Counted from the stretch's first letter, positions 1 to 9,249 are shown. The stretch is DNA of 64,000 nt from Anaerococcus murdochii (GCF_019957155.1 NZ_JAIPME010000002.1:1302001-1366000); one strand, 5' to 3'. A program made the numbers and translations. The notes: generated from the letters alone by a model not told the origin.

Positions 1-2570
1 TTTTTGTTATTATTATCTTTGGAATCTGCTTTTTTAGGGACAAATTCATAGAGGTAGTAGTCCTTGGCGTGGTTTGGTTTTTTTATTGTTTGGCCATCTT
101 TAACTACTAATAGGTCTTCGCCTGTGTGGGTCTTTGATGGGTCGAAGTAGGAAATTACATACTTATCTCCATCTTTCTTAATTGTGTAAAGCCCCTTTTT
201 ATCTAGGCCAAGCTCATCATTTACCTTAAATTCCCCATCTTCAAAGAGAGAAATCCCCCAAATATTATTTGTCTCGTCAAAGACTGCTTGGACCTTATTT
301 GTATTTGCTAGGATTTTGATGTCATCAATATTTTCCTTATCAAATTCATCCTTGCTAGTTGCAGGGACCATGACATAGGCATAGCCTGTGTTGTCTTTGT
401 GGTCTTGGCTAATTTTGATAAAGTCGTTTTCTTTTTTATCCTTGCTGCCGTCCTTGTTGACTTCAGACCAGCTTCCTTGTCTGTGTTCTTTTTCTACTAT
501 AAGGTTTTTATTATTTAGGAAATAATAGCCAATATTTTCATTTGCTCCATTTTTGCTTTCTAGGAAGACTTTGGAAATGCCCTCCTCATTTGTTTTTTCA
601 TCTTCTAGAATCTTTTCATTTACATAAATCTTATATTGGTCAGCCTCTTTTAATTTCCTATTTTCAATGCTTGTGTATACTTCTTTGCTATTTGGATTTT
701 CCATATCGCTGCCTAAAAATACGACCCTGTCACCAAGGATAAACCAAGATTTTTTAAGTCTAATATCGTCATTCCAGTTGTTAAAGTCCATGGCAAGGCT
801 GGCGTTTTTCTCATCTAGCTTGGTTGCTCCAACAAAACTACTCTTAAGAAGTCTTTCAGTCTTGTCATTTTTCTTATCAGTAGACGAATCCCTATTTTCC
901 TTAATTTCAGTTATAGAAGGAAGGGCGCTATGGTCTACAGTTGCCCAGTAGTTGTCACTGTAGTGGGAAAGGTCTTGGTTATAGAGGTAAACTACACCAT
1001 CAGAGGTGTACCAACCCTTTGAGTTTTCACCGTTCATGTACTCAAAGTTTTTAATTCTGGATGAGTGCATAGAAAAGCCTAGGGCATAGTTCTTGTCAGC
1101 GTTATTATAAACAAGTTTATCCATATTGTTAAAGATATGGATTTTATTTTCTTTTTTGACTGGTTCTAATTTTTGGTCTTTGATCTTGTTGTAAAGGAAG
1201 ATGTCCCTAAAGTTATTTAGGTTTTTAGAAAAATCAAAGTAGTCATTATTGGTTGTGATATCTTTTATAATGCTATTGTACTTAGTCTTCCTTGCCTCAT
1301 CAGAAGCATCAGCAATCCTCATTATAGAGCGGATAACTTCTGCTCCAGAATTATGTGGTTGGAGTTTTTCCCTACTTATAGACCTACCCCTAACCATATC
1401 CATCATTTGAGTCCTATAAAGGAATGGAAGGAAAGACTTATCGATTATATCGTGGATTTTATCAACTTCATTTGTGTCAAAACTTGTATTATTTATGAGG
1501 GCAGGGAGAAGTTGGGAGAAACCATCGAGCATAACATTGCCGTAGGCACCATTGTAGGCCACATTTGTATGATCAACATAAGACCCATCTACATAGTAAC
1601 CATCATTGCCACCTTCTTCGGTGCTGCCTATATTCTCATCCCTTATTTCATAAATTTGCTTAAGGGCCTTTATAGTCCCGTCTACCATTTCAGAATCATT
1701 TTGTAAAAATCCTGCAATAATTCTTACACGTCCCATATCTATGAGGTTGCCACCCTTTGCATTAAATGGATTTCCAGTTGTAACCCTAAACTTATATGGG
1801 TCTGGGACAAAGTGGTTGATTGGCTTGGTATATTTATTTATTGTTTCCTGGTCAAGGTCGTCATAGATGAGGGATAGGGTGTTGTTGATGGCCCTAGGAG
1901 TACCGATTTCATAATCCCACCAGTTTCCATTTATAGATAAATTTTCGTTGTAGTTTTTATTGTATTCCCATTCTAGGGCATCCATTATTACCTTTTTTAC
2001 TTTTTCATCTTTATAATATTTTGAACCAGGGTTGGCGTATTGTTTGGCAAGGGTCTCAATCTTTCTGTAAGATTGTGTTATGAATTTAGACTGGTCATAT
2101 TTTTCTATATCTGTCCAAAAATTATTTTCATTTTTTTCTGCTACTAGTTTCAAAGTGTTTTCGATATTGGTATCCATCTTTTCATTTAGCTGGGCCATTT
2201 TTTCATCATCTTTGTCGTAGTAGGAATTACCAGCAAAGGAATTTGCCCAGGCCTTTATGTTTTCCTTATATTTTTGTTCTGCCTTAGCTTCTTCCTTGCC
2301 TTCTTCTTGTGGGTCTAGGGAGACTTTTTCCATTTCTGCTGGAGTCTCTTCACTTCCTTCAAGGTCTGCCTTAGAATCTTTTTCTAGATTTTCGTCAGTG
2401 GATGTATCTTCTTTTTCTGCATCGTTTTTTAATTCTGGCTCTACAATTTTTGTGCCCTCATTTAAAATAGCGTTTTCTTCATTCGCATAAGCTGTAGAAG
2501 AAATTAGGACTGTGTTAATTAGGATTGAGCCTATAACTAGCTTTTTATAGGTATTGTTCTTAAAAATCAT
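1..2570 (-). CDS. Secreted hyaluronate lyase (polysaccharide lyase family 8), C-terminus cut by window edge
   Basis: The 856 visible codons run from ATG at 2570 (GGAGGT just upstream) to the window edge without a stop. A signal peptide with an A-Y-A cleavage site ends near residue 28, followed by an acidic Glu/Asp/Lys linker. The PL8 alpha/alpha toroid follows, with the aromatic patch NWWDYEIG near residue 216 and the catalytic triad of the family: Asn275 (GGNLIDMGR), His334 (VDHTNVAY) and Tyr343 (GAYG); a later RGRS Arg is also present. PL8 enzymes cleave hyaluronan or chondroitin by beta-elimination outside the cell, releasing disaccharides with a 4,5-unsaturated uronate. Compared with pneumococcal lyase, the Asn-to-His spacing is about nine residues longer. 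The adjacent PTS operon is the likely consumer of the product. Chondroitin specificity is the main alternative. Confidence 0.93.
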   Translation of the reverse strand, partial: MIFKNNTYKKLVIGSILINTVLISSTAYANEENAILNEGTKIVEPELKNDAEKEDTSTDENLEKDSKADLEGSEETPAEMEKVSLDPQEEGKEEAKAEQKYKENIKAWANSFAGNSYYDKDDEKMAQLNEKMDTNIENTLKLVAEKNENNFWTDIEKYDQSKFITQSYRKIETLAKQYANPGSKYYKDEKVKKVIMDALEWEYNKNYNENLSINGNWWDYEIGTPRAINNTLSLIYDDLDQETINKYTKPINHFVPDPYKFRVTTGNPFNAKGGNLIDMGRVRIIAGFLQNDSEMVDGTIKALKQIYEIRDENIGSTEEGGNDGYYVDGSYVDHTNVAYNGAYGNVMLDGFSQLLPALINNTSFDTNEVDKIHDIIDKSFLPFLYRTQMMDMVRGRSISREKLQPHNSGAEVIRSIMRIADASDEARKTKYNSIIKDITTNNDYFDFSKNLNNFRDIFLYNKIKDQKLEPVKKENKIHIFNNMDKLVYNNADKNYALGFSMHSSRIKNFEYMNGENSKGWYTSDGVVYLYNQDLSHYSDNYWATVDHSALPSITEIKENRDSSTDKKNDKTERLLKSSFVGATKLDEKNASLAMDFNNWNDDIRLKKSWFILGDRVVFLGSDMENPNSKEVYTSIENRKLKEADQYKIYVNEKILEDEKTNEEGISKVFLESKNGANENIGYYFLNNKNLIVEKEHRQGSWSEVNKDGSKDKKENDFIKISQDHKDNTGYAYVMVPATSKDEFDKENIDDIKILANTNKVQAVFDETNNIWGISLFEDGEFKVNDELGLDKKGLYTIKKDGDKYVISYFDPSKTHTGEDLLVVKDGQTIKKPNHAKDYYLYEFVPKKADSKDNNNK

Positions 2571-2708
2571 CTTTACCTCCATGATCTAATTTACCTATAA
2601 TATAACACAGGGATAAAATAAAAACGATATCATAACTTGTTAAATAATTTACATTTTTTGTGCAAACTTAATTTCTACCTATAAATATTTTTTGATGAAA
2701 GGGATTTT

Positions 2709-3518
2709 TTATGGGTTTTTGTAGGCCCTTCTGTACCTGGTTGGGGTTGTATTTTCATATTTTTTGAACATCCTTACAAAAAGACTTTCAGAATTATAAC
2801 CTATTTCAGCTGATATTTCTGCAATGGTTAGATTTGAATTGACAAGGAGGTCCTTGGCCCTAGATAGCCTTACTAAAATGAGATAGGTTTTAAAATTATA
2901 ACCTGTAATTTTTTTGAAATTCCTACTTACCTCATACTTGTTTATGTAAAACTTGTTTTCGATTAGGTCGAGATTTATATCTTTTATATAATTTTCATTT
3001 ATATAGTCCTGGATCTTGTAGATTGTATTTTCGAAATCTGTTTTTGTATTTTTGAAAAAGTCAGGATTTGACCTGTAAACCATGATTAAAAGTTGGTTTA
3101 TAAGTAGACTTTCATAATGGTCTGAAAATTCTTCTGTGCTTTTTTCCTTTAATAACAAATTTAAAATCTGACTTATTACTTGAGCAACCTCGTCATCGAA
3201 TTTAAAAATATAGGGGAAATTTTTGGGTCTGTTTTGCAGGGTTTTTGTATAGATTTCTGAGGGCAAAAGATTGATTTTAAGGAAATTATCAAGGTTTATC
3301 ACATATCTTTCATAGGGGGTCTCGTCTATGGTCATTGAATGGTTTTCTAAATTTGATATAAGAACGAGGCTATTTTTTTGTGTTTTAATTTTTCTATTTT
3401 CTATCAAAAAAGTGCTAGTACCCTTAGTTATGAAAATTATTTCAAAATTATTATGGTAGTGGGTAGTTTCGATGTTTATATTATCGGCCTTAAATTCTAT
3501 GTCTATATTTTTTTCCAA
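2709..3518 (-). CDS. AraC-family transcriptional regulator of the glycosaminoglycan locus
   Basis: About 270 residues. The N-terminal third is a cupin-like sensing domain (THYHNNFEIIF); the C-terminal 100 residues carry the two helix-turn-helix motifs of AraC proteins (DLIENKFYINKYEVSRNF and IAEISAEIGYNSESLFVRMFKKY). The frame opens at TTG 3530, but that codon overlaps the GGAGG ribosome site; TTG 3518 lies 5 nt after GGAGG and is the better start. It sits between the hyaluronate lyase (same strand, 138 bp downstream) and the divergent PTS/oxidoreductase operon. Control of both by an uronate-containing effector is inference from position. Confidence 0.88.
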   Translation of the reverse strand: MEKNIDIEFKADNINIETTHYHNNFEIIFITKGTSTFLIENRKIKTQKNSLVLISNLENHSMTIDETPYERYVINLDNFLKINLLPSEIYTKTLQNRPKNFPYIFKFDDEVAQVISQILNLLLKEKSTEEFSDHYESLLINQLLIMVYRSNPDFFKNTKTDFENTIYKIQDYINENYIKDINLDLIENKFYINKYEVSRNFKKITGYNFKTYLILVRLSRAKDLLVNSNLTIAEISAEIGYNSESLFVRMFKKYENTTPTRYRRAYKNP

Positions 3519-3541
3519 ATTATCCTCCAAAATACAAGAAA

Positions 3542-3557
3542 TGTAAATAGAATTACA
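3542..3557. promoter_or_regulatory. Palindrome TGTAA-N6-TTACA, candidate AraC operator
   Basis: Perfect 5+5 bp inverted repeat in the 100-bp divergent region between araC and the operon. It lies about 30 bp upstream of the plus-strand -10 and upstream of the araC start. AraC proteins more often use direct repeats, so the assignment is tentative. Confidence 0.35.
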
Positions 3558-3587
3558 AAAATTACTATCTTTATATCTACTTTACTA

Positions 3588-3596
3588 TGTTATAAT
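3588..3596 (+). promoter_or_regulatory. Extended -10 promoter for the PTS/oxidoreductase operon
   Basis: TG-T-TATAAT, an extended -10 with consensus hexamer, 25 bp before the first ATG. The -35 at 16-18 bp spacing is poor (TCTTTA or CTTTAT), as expected for an activator-dependent promoter. Confidence 0.6.
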
Positions 3597-3620
3597 AATA
3601 ATTAAAGAAGAGGAGGTAAT

Positions 3621-4934
3621 ATGGATTTAGATTTGAGGAAGTTTGAATTTACAAATCTTGATGACTTAAATAAAGAGTTAGAAAAACATGGTATCCATGC
3701 TGCAAACGATATAGTGGATTTAACTTCACCAATTATGTTAAATGATTTTAAGCTTGTAAATAGGCTGGTTGCTCTTCCTATGGAAGGTGTTGATGGCAAA
3801 GACGGCAGGCCAACAGATCTTACCAAGAAAAAATACATAGATGTAGCCAAGGGTGGCTACGGATTAATTTGGCTTGAGGCCACTTCCGTTAATAAGGAAG
3901 GTATGAGTAATGACAATCAACTCTTTATTAATGATGATACTGTAAACGATTTTCAAAACTTAAATTTTGAAATAAAGGAAACTTCAAAAGAATCAGCCTA
4001 TGGTGGAGAAGCTTATACAGTTTTGCAATTAAACCATTCTGGTAGGTATGCAAATATTGGTAAGGATGAAAATGCTCAAATAGCGACTCATAGGGAAAAA
4101 CTGGATGCCAAAAGAGGAATAGAGAAAGATAGGGAACTTGTAAGCGACTCCTACCTTGATGGGCTTAAAAATAATTACCTAAAAGCAGCTAGGCTTGCTA
4201 AGAAAGCGGGTTTTGATGCTGTAGATATCAAGTCTTGCCACGGCTACCTCTTATCAGAGCTTCTTTCAGCTACAGATAGGGAAGGTACCTATGGTGGAAG
4301 TTTTGAAAATAGGACTAAATTCCTCCTTGAAACAATTGATTTAATTAGAAAAGATGAGGAGTGTGAGGGTCTTGATATAGCCGTTAGACTTAATATGGCT
4401 GATATGACTGACCATGGTTTTGCAACAACAACCGACCTTGACTATGACCTTACAGAAACAATCAAACTTATCGAACAATTACAATCTAGTGGCGTAAAAC
4501 TTATCTCCCTAACCCTTGGAAATCCTTATTTTATTTCGTATATAAGCAAGCCTTCAGATTTAAAAAAGGATGAAACAATTGAAAGTCCATTTACTTCTTC
4601 ATTTAGGATTTTTGAAATGTGTGGAAAACTCCAAAAGCTCTTTCCAGAAATGATCTTTGTTGGTGTAGGATATACATTCTTCAGAGAATTTGGGGCAAAT
4701 GTTGCGGAAGGACTTATTCGAGATAGAAAGATAAGCCTAGCTGGTTTCGGTAGAGACATGCTAGCCTATCCTGAATTAGGAAATGACCTTCTAAAAAATG
4801 GAAAAATGGACAAAAATAAGGTATGCATAACCTGCAATCTTTGCTCAAAGCTTAAGGCAAACTTTTTGCCAGCAGGATGCGTGGTTAGAAATAGGCAAAC
4901 TTATGGTAAGTATGTAAAGGAATTGAATAAATGA
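3621..4934 (+). CDS. NADH:flavin oxidoreductase, Old Yellow Enzyme family with C-terminal Fe-S cysteines
   Basis: 437 residues from ATG with AGGAGGT upstream. The FMN TIM barrel is recognised by LVALPMEGVDG near residue 50, LQLNHSGRYA, DAVDIKSCHGYLLSELLS and GGSFENRTKFLLE. Near the C-terminus Cys402, Cys405, Cys408 and Cys420 match the 4Fe-4S cluster site of the 2,4-dienoyl-CoA reductase branch; the C-terminal FAD/NAD domain of those enzymes is absent. Family members reduce activated C=C bonds or act on ring substrates. It is the first gene of the operon and overlaps the SDR by 4 nt. The substrate is unknown; the unsaturated uronate released by the neighbouring lyase is a candidate (inference). 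Confidence 0.88.
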   Translation: MDLDLRKFEFTNLDDLNKELEKHGIHAANDIVDLTSPIMLNDFKLVNRLVALPMEGVDGKDGRPTDLTKKKYIDVAKGGYGLIWLEATSVNKEGMSNDNQLFINDDTVNDFQNLNFEIKETSKESAYGGEAYTVLQLNHSGRYANIGKDENAQIATHREKLDAKRGIEKDRELVSDSYLDGLKNNYLKAARLAKKAGFDAVDIKSCHGYLLSELLSATDREGTYGGSFENRTKFLLETIDLIRKDEECEGLDIAVRLNMADMTDHGFATTTDLDYDLTETIKLIEQLQSSGVKLISLTLGNPYFISYISKPSDLKKDETIESPFTSSFRIFEMCGKLQKLFPEMIFVGVGYTFFREFGANVAEGLIRDRKISLAGFGRDMLAYPELGNDLLKNGKMDKNKVCITCNLCSKLKANFLPAGCVVRNRQTYGKYVKELNK

Positions 4935-5689
4935 GTGAAAGAGTAGCTATTATAACTGGAGCCACTAGGGGTATAGGACTTGGTATCACCAAGCAACTTC
5001 TAAAAGACGGTTACAAAATTTGCGCCTTTGGGACAAGAAATATTGAAGACTACGACGAATTTAGCAAAATCTACGATAAAGAAAAAATCTTCTATTATAA
5101 GGGCAATATAGCCAATAAAGAAGACAGGGAAAGGTTCGTAGAAAAGGCCTATGAAAGATTTGGATCAATTAATATTCTGGTAAACAATGCTGGAGTTGCG
5201 CCAAAAGTTCGAGAAGATATATTGAAAGTTTCAGAAGAAAGTATAGATAGACTTTTTGAAATAAACACGAAATCAATGTTCTTTTTAAGCCAAGATGTGG
5301 CAAGAAGGATGATTGAAGATAATTCAACAGAAGACAAGTGCATTATAAATATTTCTTCAGTATCTTCATCAGTTGTGAGCACTGACAGGGCTGACTACTG
5401 CATATCAAAGGCTGCTATATCGATGATTACAAAACTTTTTGCTTCAAAGCTTGGAGAATATGGGATAAATGTTTATGAAATCCAACCAGGCATAATAAAG
5501 ACAGACATGACCAAGGTTGCTGAATCAAAATATGACAAGCTTTTTGCAGAGGGAATTACTCCTATTAAAAGATGGGGTTATCCTGAAGACATAGCCCTAG
5601 CAGTAAGTGCCCTTGCTGAGTTTAAGTTTAAATATACAACAGGACAGGTGATAAGAGTTGACGGCGGCTACACATTACAAACTTTATAA
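4931..5689 (+). CDS. Short-chain dehydrogenase/reductase
   Basis: 252 residues, starting inside the preceding stop (ATGA). Classical SDR: TGATRGIG cofactor motif at residues 9-16, NNAG near residue 87, Ser in ISSVSSS, catalytic Tyr156 and Lys160 in YCISK, then a PG motif after the active site. Such enzymes oxidise or reduce a hydroxyl/keto group with NAD(P). In known GAG clusters an SDR (KduD/DhuD type) handles 2-keto-3-deoxygluconate; this one could play that role or act on the intact disaccharide. Translationally coupled on both sides. Confidence 0.9.
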   Translation: MSERVAIITGATRGIGLGITKQLLKDGYKICAFGTRNIEDYDEFSKIYDKEKIFYYKGNIANKEDRERFVEKAYERFGSINILVNNAGVAPKVREDILKVSEESIDRLFEINTKSMFFLSQDVARRMIEDNSTEDKCIINISSVSSSVVSTDRADYCISKAAISMITKLFASKLGEYGINVYEIQPGIIKTDMTKVAESKYDKLFAEGITPIKRWGYPEDIALAVSALAEFKFKYTTGQVIRVDGGYTLQTL

Positions 5690-7523
5690 AGAAAAATATG
5701 ATGCAATAGTAGTTGGATCTGGAGCGGCGGGCTTTAATGCCGCTAATAGGCTATTTGAAAACGATATTAAGAACATAGCTATTATTACAGAAGATGTTAA
5801 CTTAGGTACAAGTAGAAATGCTGGTTCGGATAAGCAAACTTATTACAAATTGGCCTTAGAATCGTCAGATGATGATTCTATTGACAAGATGGCGGCGGTT
5901 TACTATGATGGAATGCACATTCATGGTGATATAGCCAAGGTAGAAGCTAGCGAATCAGTAAGATCCTTTATGAACCTAGTAGAACTTGGTGTGGAATTTC
6001 CATTTAATGAATATGGGGAATATATAGGATATAAAACAGACCACGATCCAAACAAAAGAGCTACATCTGCAGGACCTTATACATCCAAACAAATGACAGA
6101 AAAGCTTGAAAAAAGAGCCGGGTCCTATGGGATAAAAATCCTTAACCATTATAAGGTCGTAAAAATATTTACATCTAAGGATGAATTTGATGGAATCTTG
6201 TGTTTAAACAAGGGAGATTTTTATCTGATAGAAGCAAAAAATATAATTTATGCAACAGGAGGACCAGCAAATCTCTACTCCAACACTGTATATCCAAATG
6301 GACAAAAAGGGTCAACTGGCCTTGCCCTAGATGCGGGTGTAAAGGGCATGAACCTAACTCATTTCCAATATGGGATGTCATCAATAAAGCCAAAGTGGAA
6401 TGTGTCAGGGACTTATATGCAGGTAATGCCAAGGTTTTATTCCCTAGACGAAGACGGAAATGAACATGATTTTCTTGCTGATTACTACAGTGATTTTAAA
6501 GAATTATTAAAAAACGTCTTCCTAAAGGGCTATCAATGGCCGTTTGATGTTAAAAAAATTAATGGGTCTTCAATGGTAGACTATCTTGTATACAAAGAAG
6601 AAGTTTACAAAAATAGGAGGGTCTTCCTAGATTTCAGGGACAATCCATCCTTCAAAGATATTCCCTTTGATGACTTAGATAAGGAAGTAAAAGATTATAT
6701 CCTATCTAATGATGCAAGACTTGAAAAGCCAATTGATAGGCTCCTTAAGATGAATAAAAAGGCCTACGATTTCTATATTGACCATGGAGTGGACCTTAAA
6801 AAAGAGCCACTGGAAATATCTCTTTGTGCCCAACACAACAACGGCGGTCTTTATATAGACAAGGACTATCAAACCAATATCAAGGGCTTTTATGCTGCAG
6901 GTGAAGTTGCAGGAAGTCACGGCATCTATAGGCCAGGCGGATCAGCCTTAAATGCAGGCCAAGTTGGGTCAAAAAGAGCTAGCGAAAACATAAAGCTTGC
7001 AAAGAAAGATTTTTCAGATAGGGACTGCGAAAAAGAAGCTAGAGATTATATAGAAAAATTCCTTAATCTAGTCGGAGAAGAATCAAATATTAATGATTTA
7101 ATAGAAAACTACCAAGAAGAGATGACATCTTTTGCAGCAGCCTTTAGGAATATAAAAGAAATTGAAATCCTAATTAAAAAAAGAAGAGAGGTCTACAAAA
7201 GCTTTTTTGACCAAGTTAGGGCAAAGAGCCACCAGCTAATCAAGGCCTTTGAGTTTTATGACATAGTAGTTGGCCAGTTGGTTTATCTTGAAGCTATGAA
7301 AGATTATTACGACCATATCAAAGCGAAAATTGGCGGTAGCATCTATTTTGAAGATGAAATTGATTTTGCAAGTGATGGAGAATTTGTAAACCAGGTTCAA
7401 ATTACAGGCTTTAAGGATGGAAAATCTTCCTTTGAGTGGGAAGAAGTAAGGCCAATCCCATCTGTCAATCAACCTTTTGAACTCCAATGGAATAAGTATA
7501 TCAATAGGAAGTCAGGCGATTAA
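5658..7523 (+). CDS. FAD-dependent oxidoreductase, fumarate reductase/succinate dehydrogenase flavoprotein-like
   Basis: 621 residues. The N-terminal Rossmann FAD motif is GSGAAG at residues 20-25; the second FAD contact is GFYAAGEVAGSHGIYRPGGS near residue 415. The only usable start is TTG at 5658: a stop lies two codons upstream and no in-frame ATG precedes the FAD motif. The gene therefore begins 32 nt inside the SDR gene, with AGGTG about 8 nt before it. Flavoproteins of this family do C=C reduction or succinate-type dehydrogenation. No heme or FMN-binding domain and no signal peptide is seen, so it should be cytosolic and may take electrons from a partner such as the Old Yellow Enzyme two genes upstream. 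Confidence 0.87.
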   Translation: MTAATHYKLYKEKYDAIVVGSGAAGFNAANRLFENDIKNIAIITEDVNLGTSRNAGSDKQTYYKLALESSDDDSIDKMAAVYYDGMHIHGDIAKVEASESVRSFMNLVELGVEFPFNEYGEYIGYKTDHDPNKRATSAGPYTSKQMTEKLEKRAGSYGIKILNHYKVVKIFTSKDEFDGILCLNKGDFYLIEAKNIIYATGGPANLYSNTVYPNGQKGSTGLALDAGVKGMNLTHFQYGMSSIKPKWNVSGTYMQVMPRFYSLDEDGNEHDFLADYYSDFKELLKNVFLKGYQWPFDVKKINGSSMVDYLVYKEEVYKNRRVFLDFRDNPSFKDIPFDDLDKEVKDYILSNDARLEKPIDRLLKMNKKAYDFYIDHGVDLKKEPLEISLCAQHNNGGLYIDKDYQTNIKGFYAAGEVAGSHGIYRPGGSALNAGQVGSKRASENIKLAKKDFSDRDCEKEARDYIEKFLNLVGEESNINDLIENYQEEMTSFAAAFRNIKEIEILIKKRREVYKSFFDQVRAKSHQLIKAFEFYDIVVGQLVYLEAMKDYYDHIKAKIGGSIYFEDEIDFASDGEFVNQVQITGFKDGKSSFEWEEVRPIPSVNQPFELQWNKYINRKSGD

Positions 7524-7524
7524 A

Positions 7525-8511
7525 ATGAAAGCAGTTTTCTTACTTGATGAGGATAATTACAATATTATCTACTCAGAAGAATGTATAAAAAAAATAAGCG
7601 AAAAAGTAGAAATCCTTGGAAGGTACGATAGCATTGATGAAGCTTGTGACCTTTCGGATGTGGACTTTGTATTTTCTGGTTGGGGTGCTGTCCCAATGGA
7701 TAAAAAGGCCTTACAAGCCATGCCAAAATTAAAGGTGGTTTTCTACGGGGCGGGCTCCATAAAAAAAGTCCAGACAGAAGAAATGTGGAATAAACCAGTA
7801 AGGATAACATCAGCTAGTACAGCCAATGCTATACCAGTTGCCCAATACACAACCAGCCTAATCCAACTATTGCTTAAAGATTTCTTCACACTTACAAGAA
7901 AAGTGAAAGAAAACAGGCAAAACAAAATGGACGTATATAGGCTAACAGATGGGTTTTATAAGAGAAAGATAGGGATAATTTCTTATAGTAAGATAGGAAA
8001 GGAAGTTATAAAAAACCTCCAATACTTATCTGAAAACGAAATTTATGTTTACGATCCATTCTATGATGAAAATTTCTTTAAAGAAAGAAATCTTATAAAA
8101 TCAAGCCTAGAGGAAATCTTTGAAAAGTGTGATGTAGTAAGCCTACATTCGCCCCTACTTAAGGAAACAGAAGGCATGATAAAATACCAACATTTTTCAA
8201 AAATGAAGAAAAATGCTGCCTTTATAAATACAGCTAGGGGCAAGATAATAAACACAGATGATTTGATCAAGGCGCTAAATGAAAGAACTGATCTTACAGC
8301 TATATTAGACGTATCAGACCCAGAACCTCTAGAAAAAGACTCAGCCCTATACGATATGGACAATGTAATCCTATCCCCACACATAGCAGGGTCCCTAGGC
8401 AATGAAACCTTGCTAATGGGAGAGTTGATGTATGAGGAACTTGAAAGGTATATAGAAAGTGGAGATTTAAAATATGAAATAAGTCGTGAAGCTTTCTTGA
8501 GGATGGCGTGA
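7525..8511 (+). CDS. D-isomer-specific 2-hydroxyacid dehydrogenase family protein
   Basis: 328 residues from ATG 7525, one base after the previous stop. Catalytic Arg238 (NTARG), Glu267 (DPEPL) and His286 (SPHIAG) are all present, so it should be active as an NAD(P)-dependent hydroxyacid/ketoacid oxidoreductase. The nucleotide-binding turn reads GIISYSKIG, where the family usually has GxGxxG with a preceding aliphatic strand; the first two glycines of the core are replaced. It sits third in a run of four oxidoreductases in the GAG operon. The substrate is unknown; a keto- or hydroxy-acid derived from the uronate half is likely. Confidence 0.87.
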   Translation: MKAVFLLDEDNYNIIYSEECIKKISEKVEILGRYDSIDEACDLSDVDFVFSGWGAVPMDKKALQAMPKLKVVFYGAGSIKKVQTEEMWNKPVRITSASTANAIPVAQYTTSLIQLLLKDFFTLTRKVKENRQNKMDVYRLTDGFYKRKIGIISYSKIGKEVIKNLQYLSENEIYVYDPFYDENFFKERNLIKSSLEEIFEKCDVVSLHSPLLKETEGMIKYQHFSKMKKNAAFINTARGKIINTDDLIKALNERTDLTAILDVSDPEPLEKDSALYDMDNVILSPHIAGSLGNETLLMGELMYEELERYIESGDLKYEISREAFLRMA

Positions 8512-9248
8512 TGAAAAAAATCGGCCTATGCTCAGTAACCTTTAGGGATAAAAGTGTTGATGAAATTGTAGACTTAGCCTTAGAAAATGGCCTAAATTTC
8601 ATTGAATGGGGAGGGGACATCCACCTAAAACCGGGCGACTTTGATGAAGCCAGGAGGATAAAAGCTCTCTGTGATAAAAATAATATCTTGTATTCCTACG
8701 GTTCTTATTATAAATACAAAGATACAGATGATTTTGACCTAATCCTAGAAACTGCGGCAGCCCTTACTGCCAAAGATATTAGGATTTGGGCAAAGAGAAT
8801 AAGTTCAGCTGATATAAGCGAAGAAGACTATAAAATTTTTATTAAACAAAGTCAAGCAATGGCTGATAAGGCCAAAGAGAAAAATATAAGGCTAAACTTT
8901 GAAAACCATAGGGTGACCCTTACAGATACAACAAAATCTGCAAGAAAAATGCTTGATGATATAGGTAGAGACAATGTCTATATCTACTGGCAACCCCAGG
9001 CAGATGATAGCGAAGAAGAAAGAATCCAAGCTATTAAAACCCTACATGATAAAATCACAAACATCCACGTTTTTAACTGGGATGAAAACTTTAATAGGTA
9101 TCCATTAATCCAAGCTAAGGCAGAATGGGAATCATATATAAAAAATTTAGGAGGTGATAGGGCTTATCTATTGGAATTTGTGAAAGATGATAGTATCGAA
9201 CAATTTAAAGAAGATGCCAAAGTGCTAAAAAATATGTTAGGAGGCTAA
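8511..9248 (+). CDS. Sugar phosphate isomerase/epimerase-like TIM barrel (AP endonuclease 2 family)
   Basis: About 245 residues. IGLCSVTFRDKSVDEIVDLA at the N-terminus and the following GLNFIEWGGDIH strand, FENH in the middle, then WQPQAD and NIHVFNW are typical of xylose-isomerase-like/IolE-type barrels; Glu, His and Asp in these strands would bind a divalent metal. GTG 8508 and ATG 8511 are both possible; GAGG at 8497-8500 sits 7 or 10 nt away. Coupled to the dehydrogenase by TGATG. In 3-keto-glycoside and inositol pathways such barrels work with dehydrogenases as dehydratases, epimerases or C-O lyases, which would fit an oxidative disaccharide cleavage here (inference). Confidence 0.85.
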   Translation: MKKIGLCSVTFRDKSVDEIVDLALENGLNFIEWGGDIHLKPGDFDEARRIKALCDKNNILYSYGSYYKYKDTDDFDLILETAAALTAKDIRIWAKRISSADISEEDYKIFIKQSQAMADKAKEKNIRLNFENHRVTLTDTTKSARKMLDDIGRDNVYIYWQPQADDSEEERIQAIKTLHDKITNIHVFNWDENFNRYPLIQAKAEWESYIKNLGGDRAYLLEFVKDDSIEQFKEDAKVLKNMLGG

Positions 9249-9249
9249 A

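Noticed and set aside
2641..2708. Promoter for the hyaluronate lyase gene
   Set aside because: TTGCAC and several TATATT-like hexamers are present on the minus strand, but none has convincing spacing, so no single site is reported.
6200..6463. Plus-strand frame inside the FAD protein gene
   Set aside because: Fully inside a well-supported gene in another frame, no start signal.
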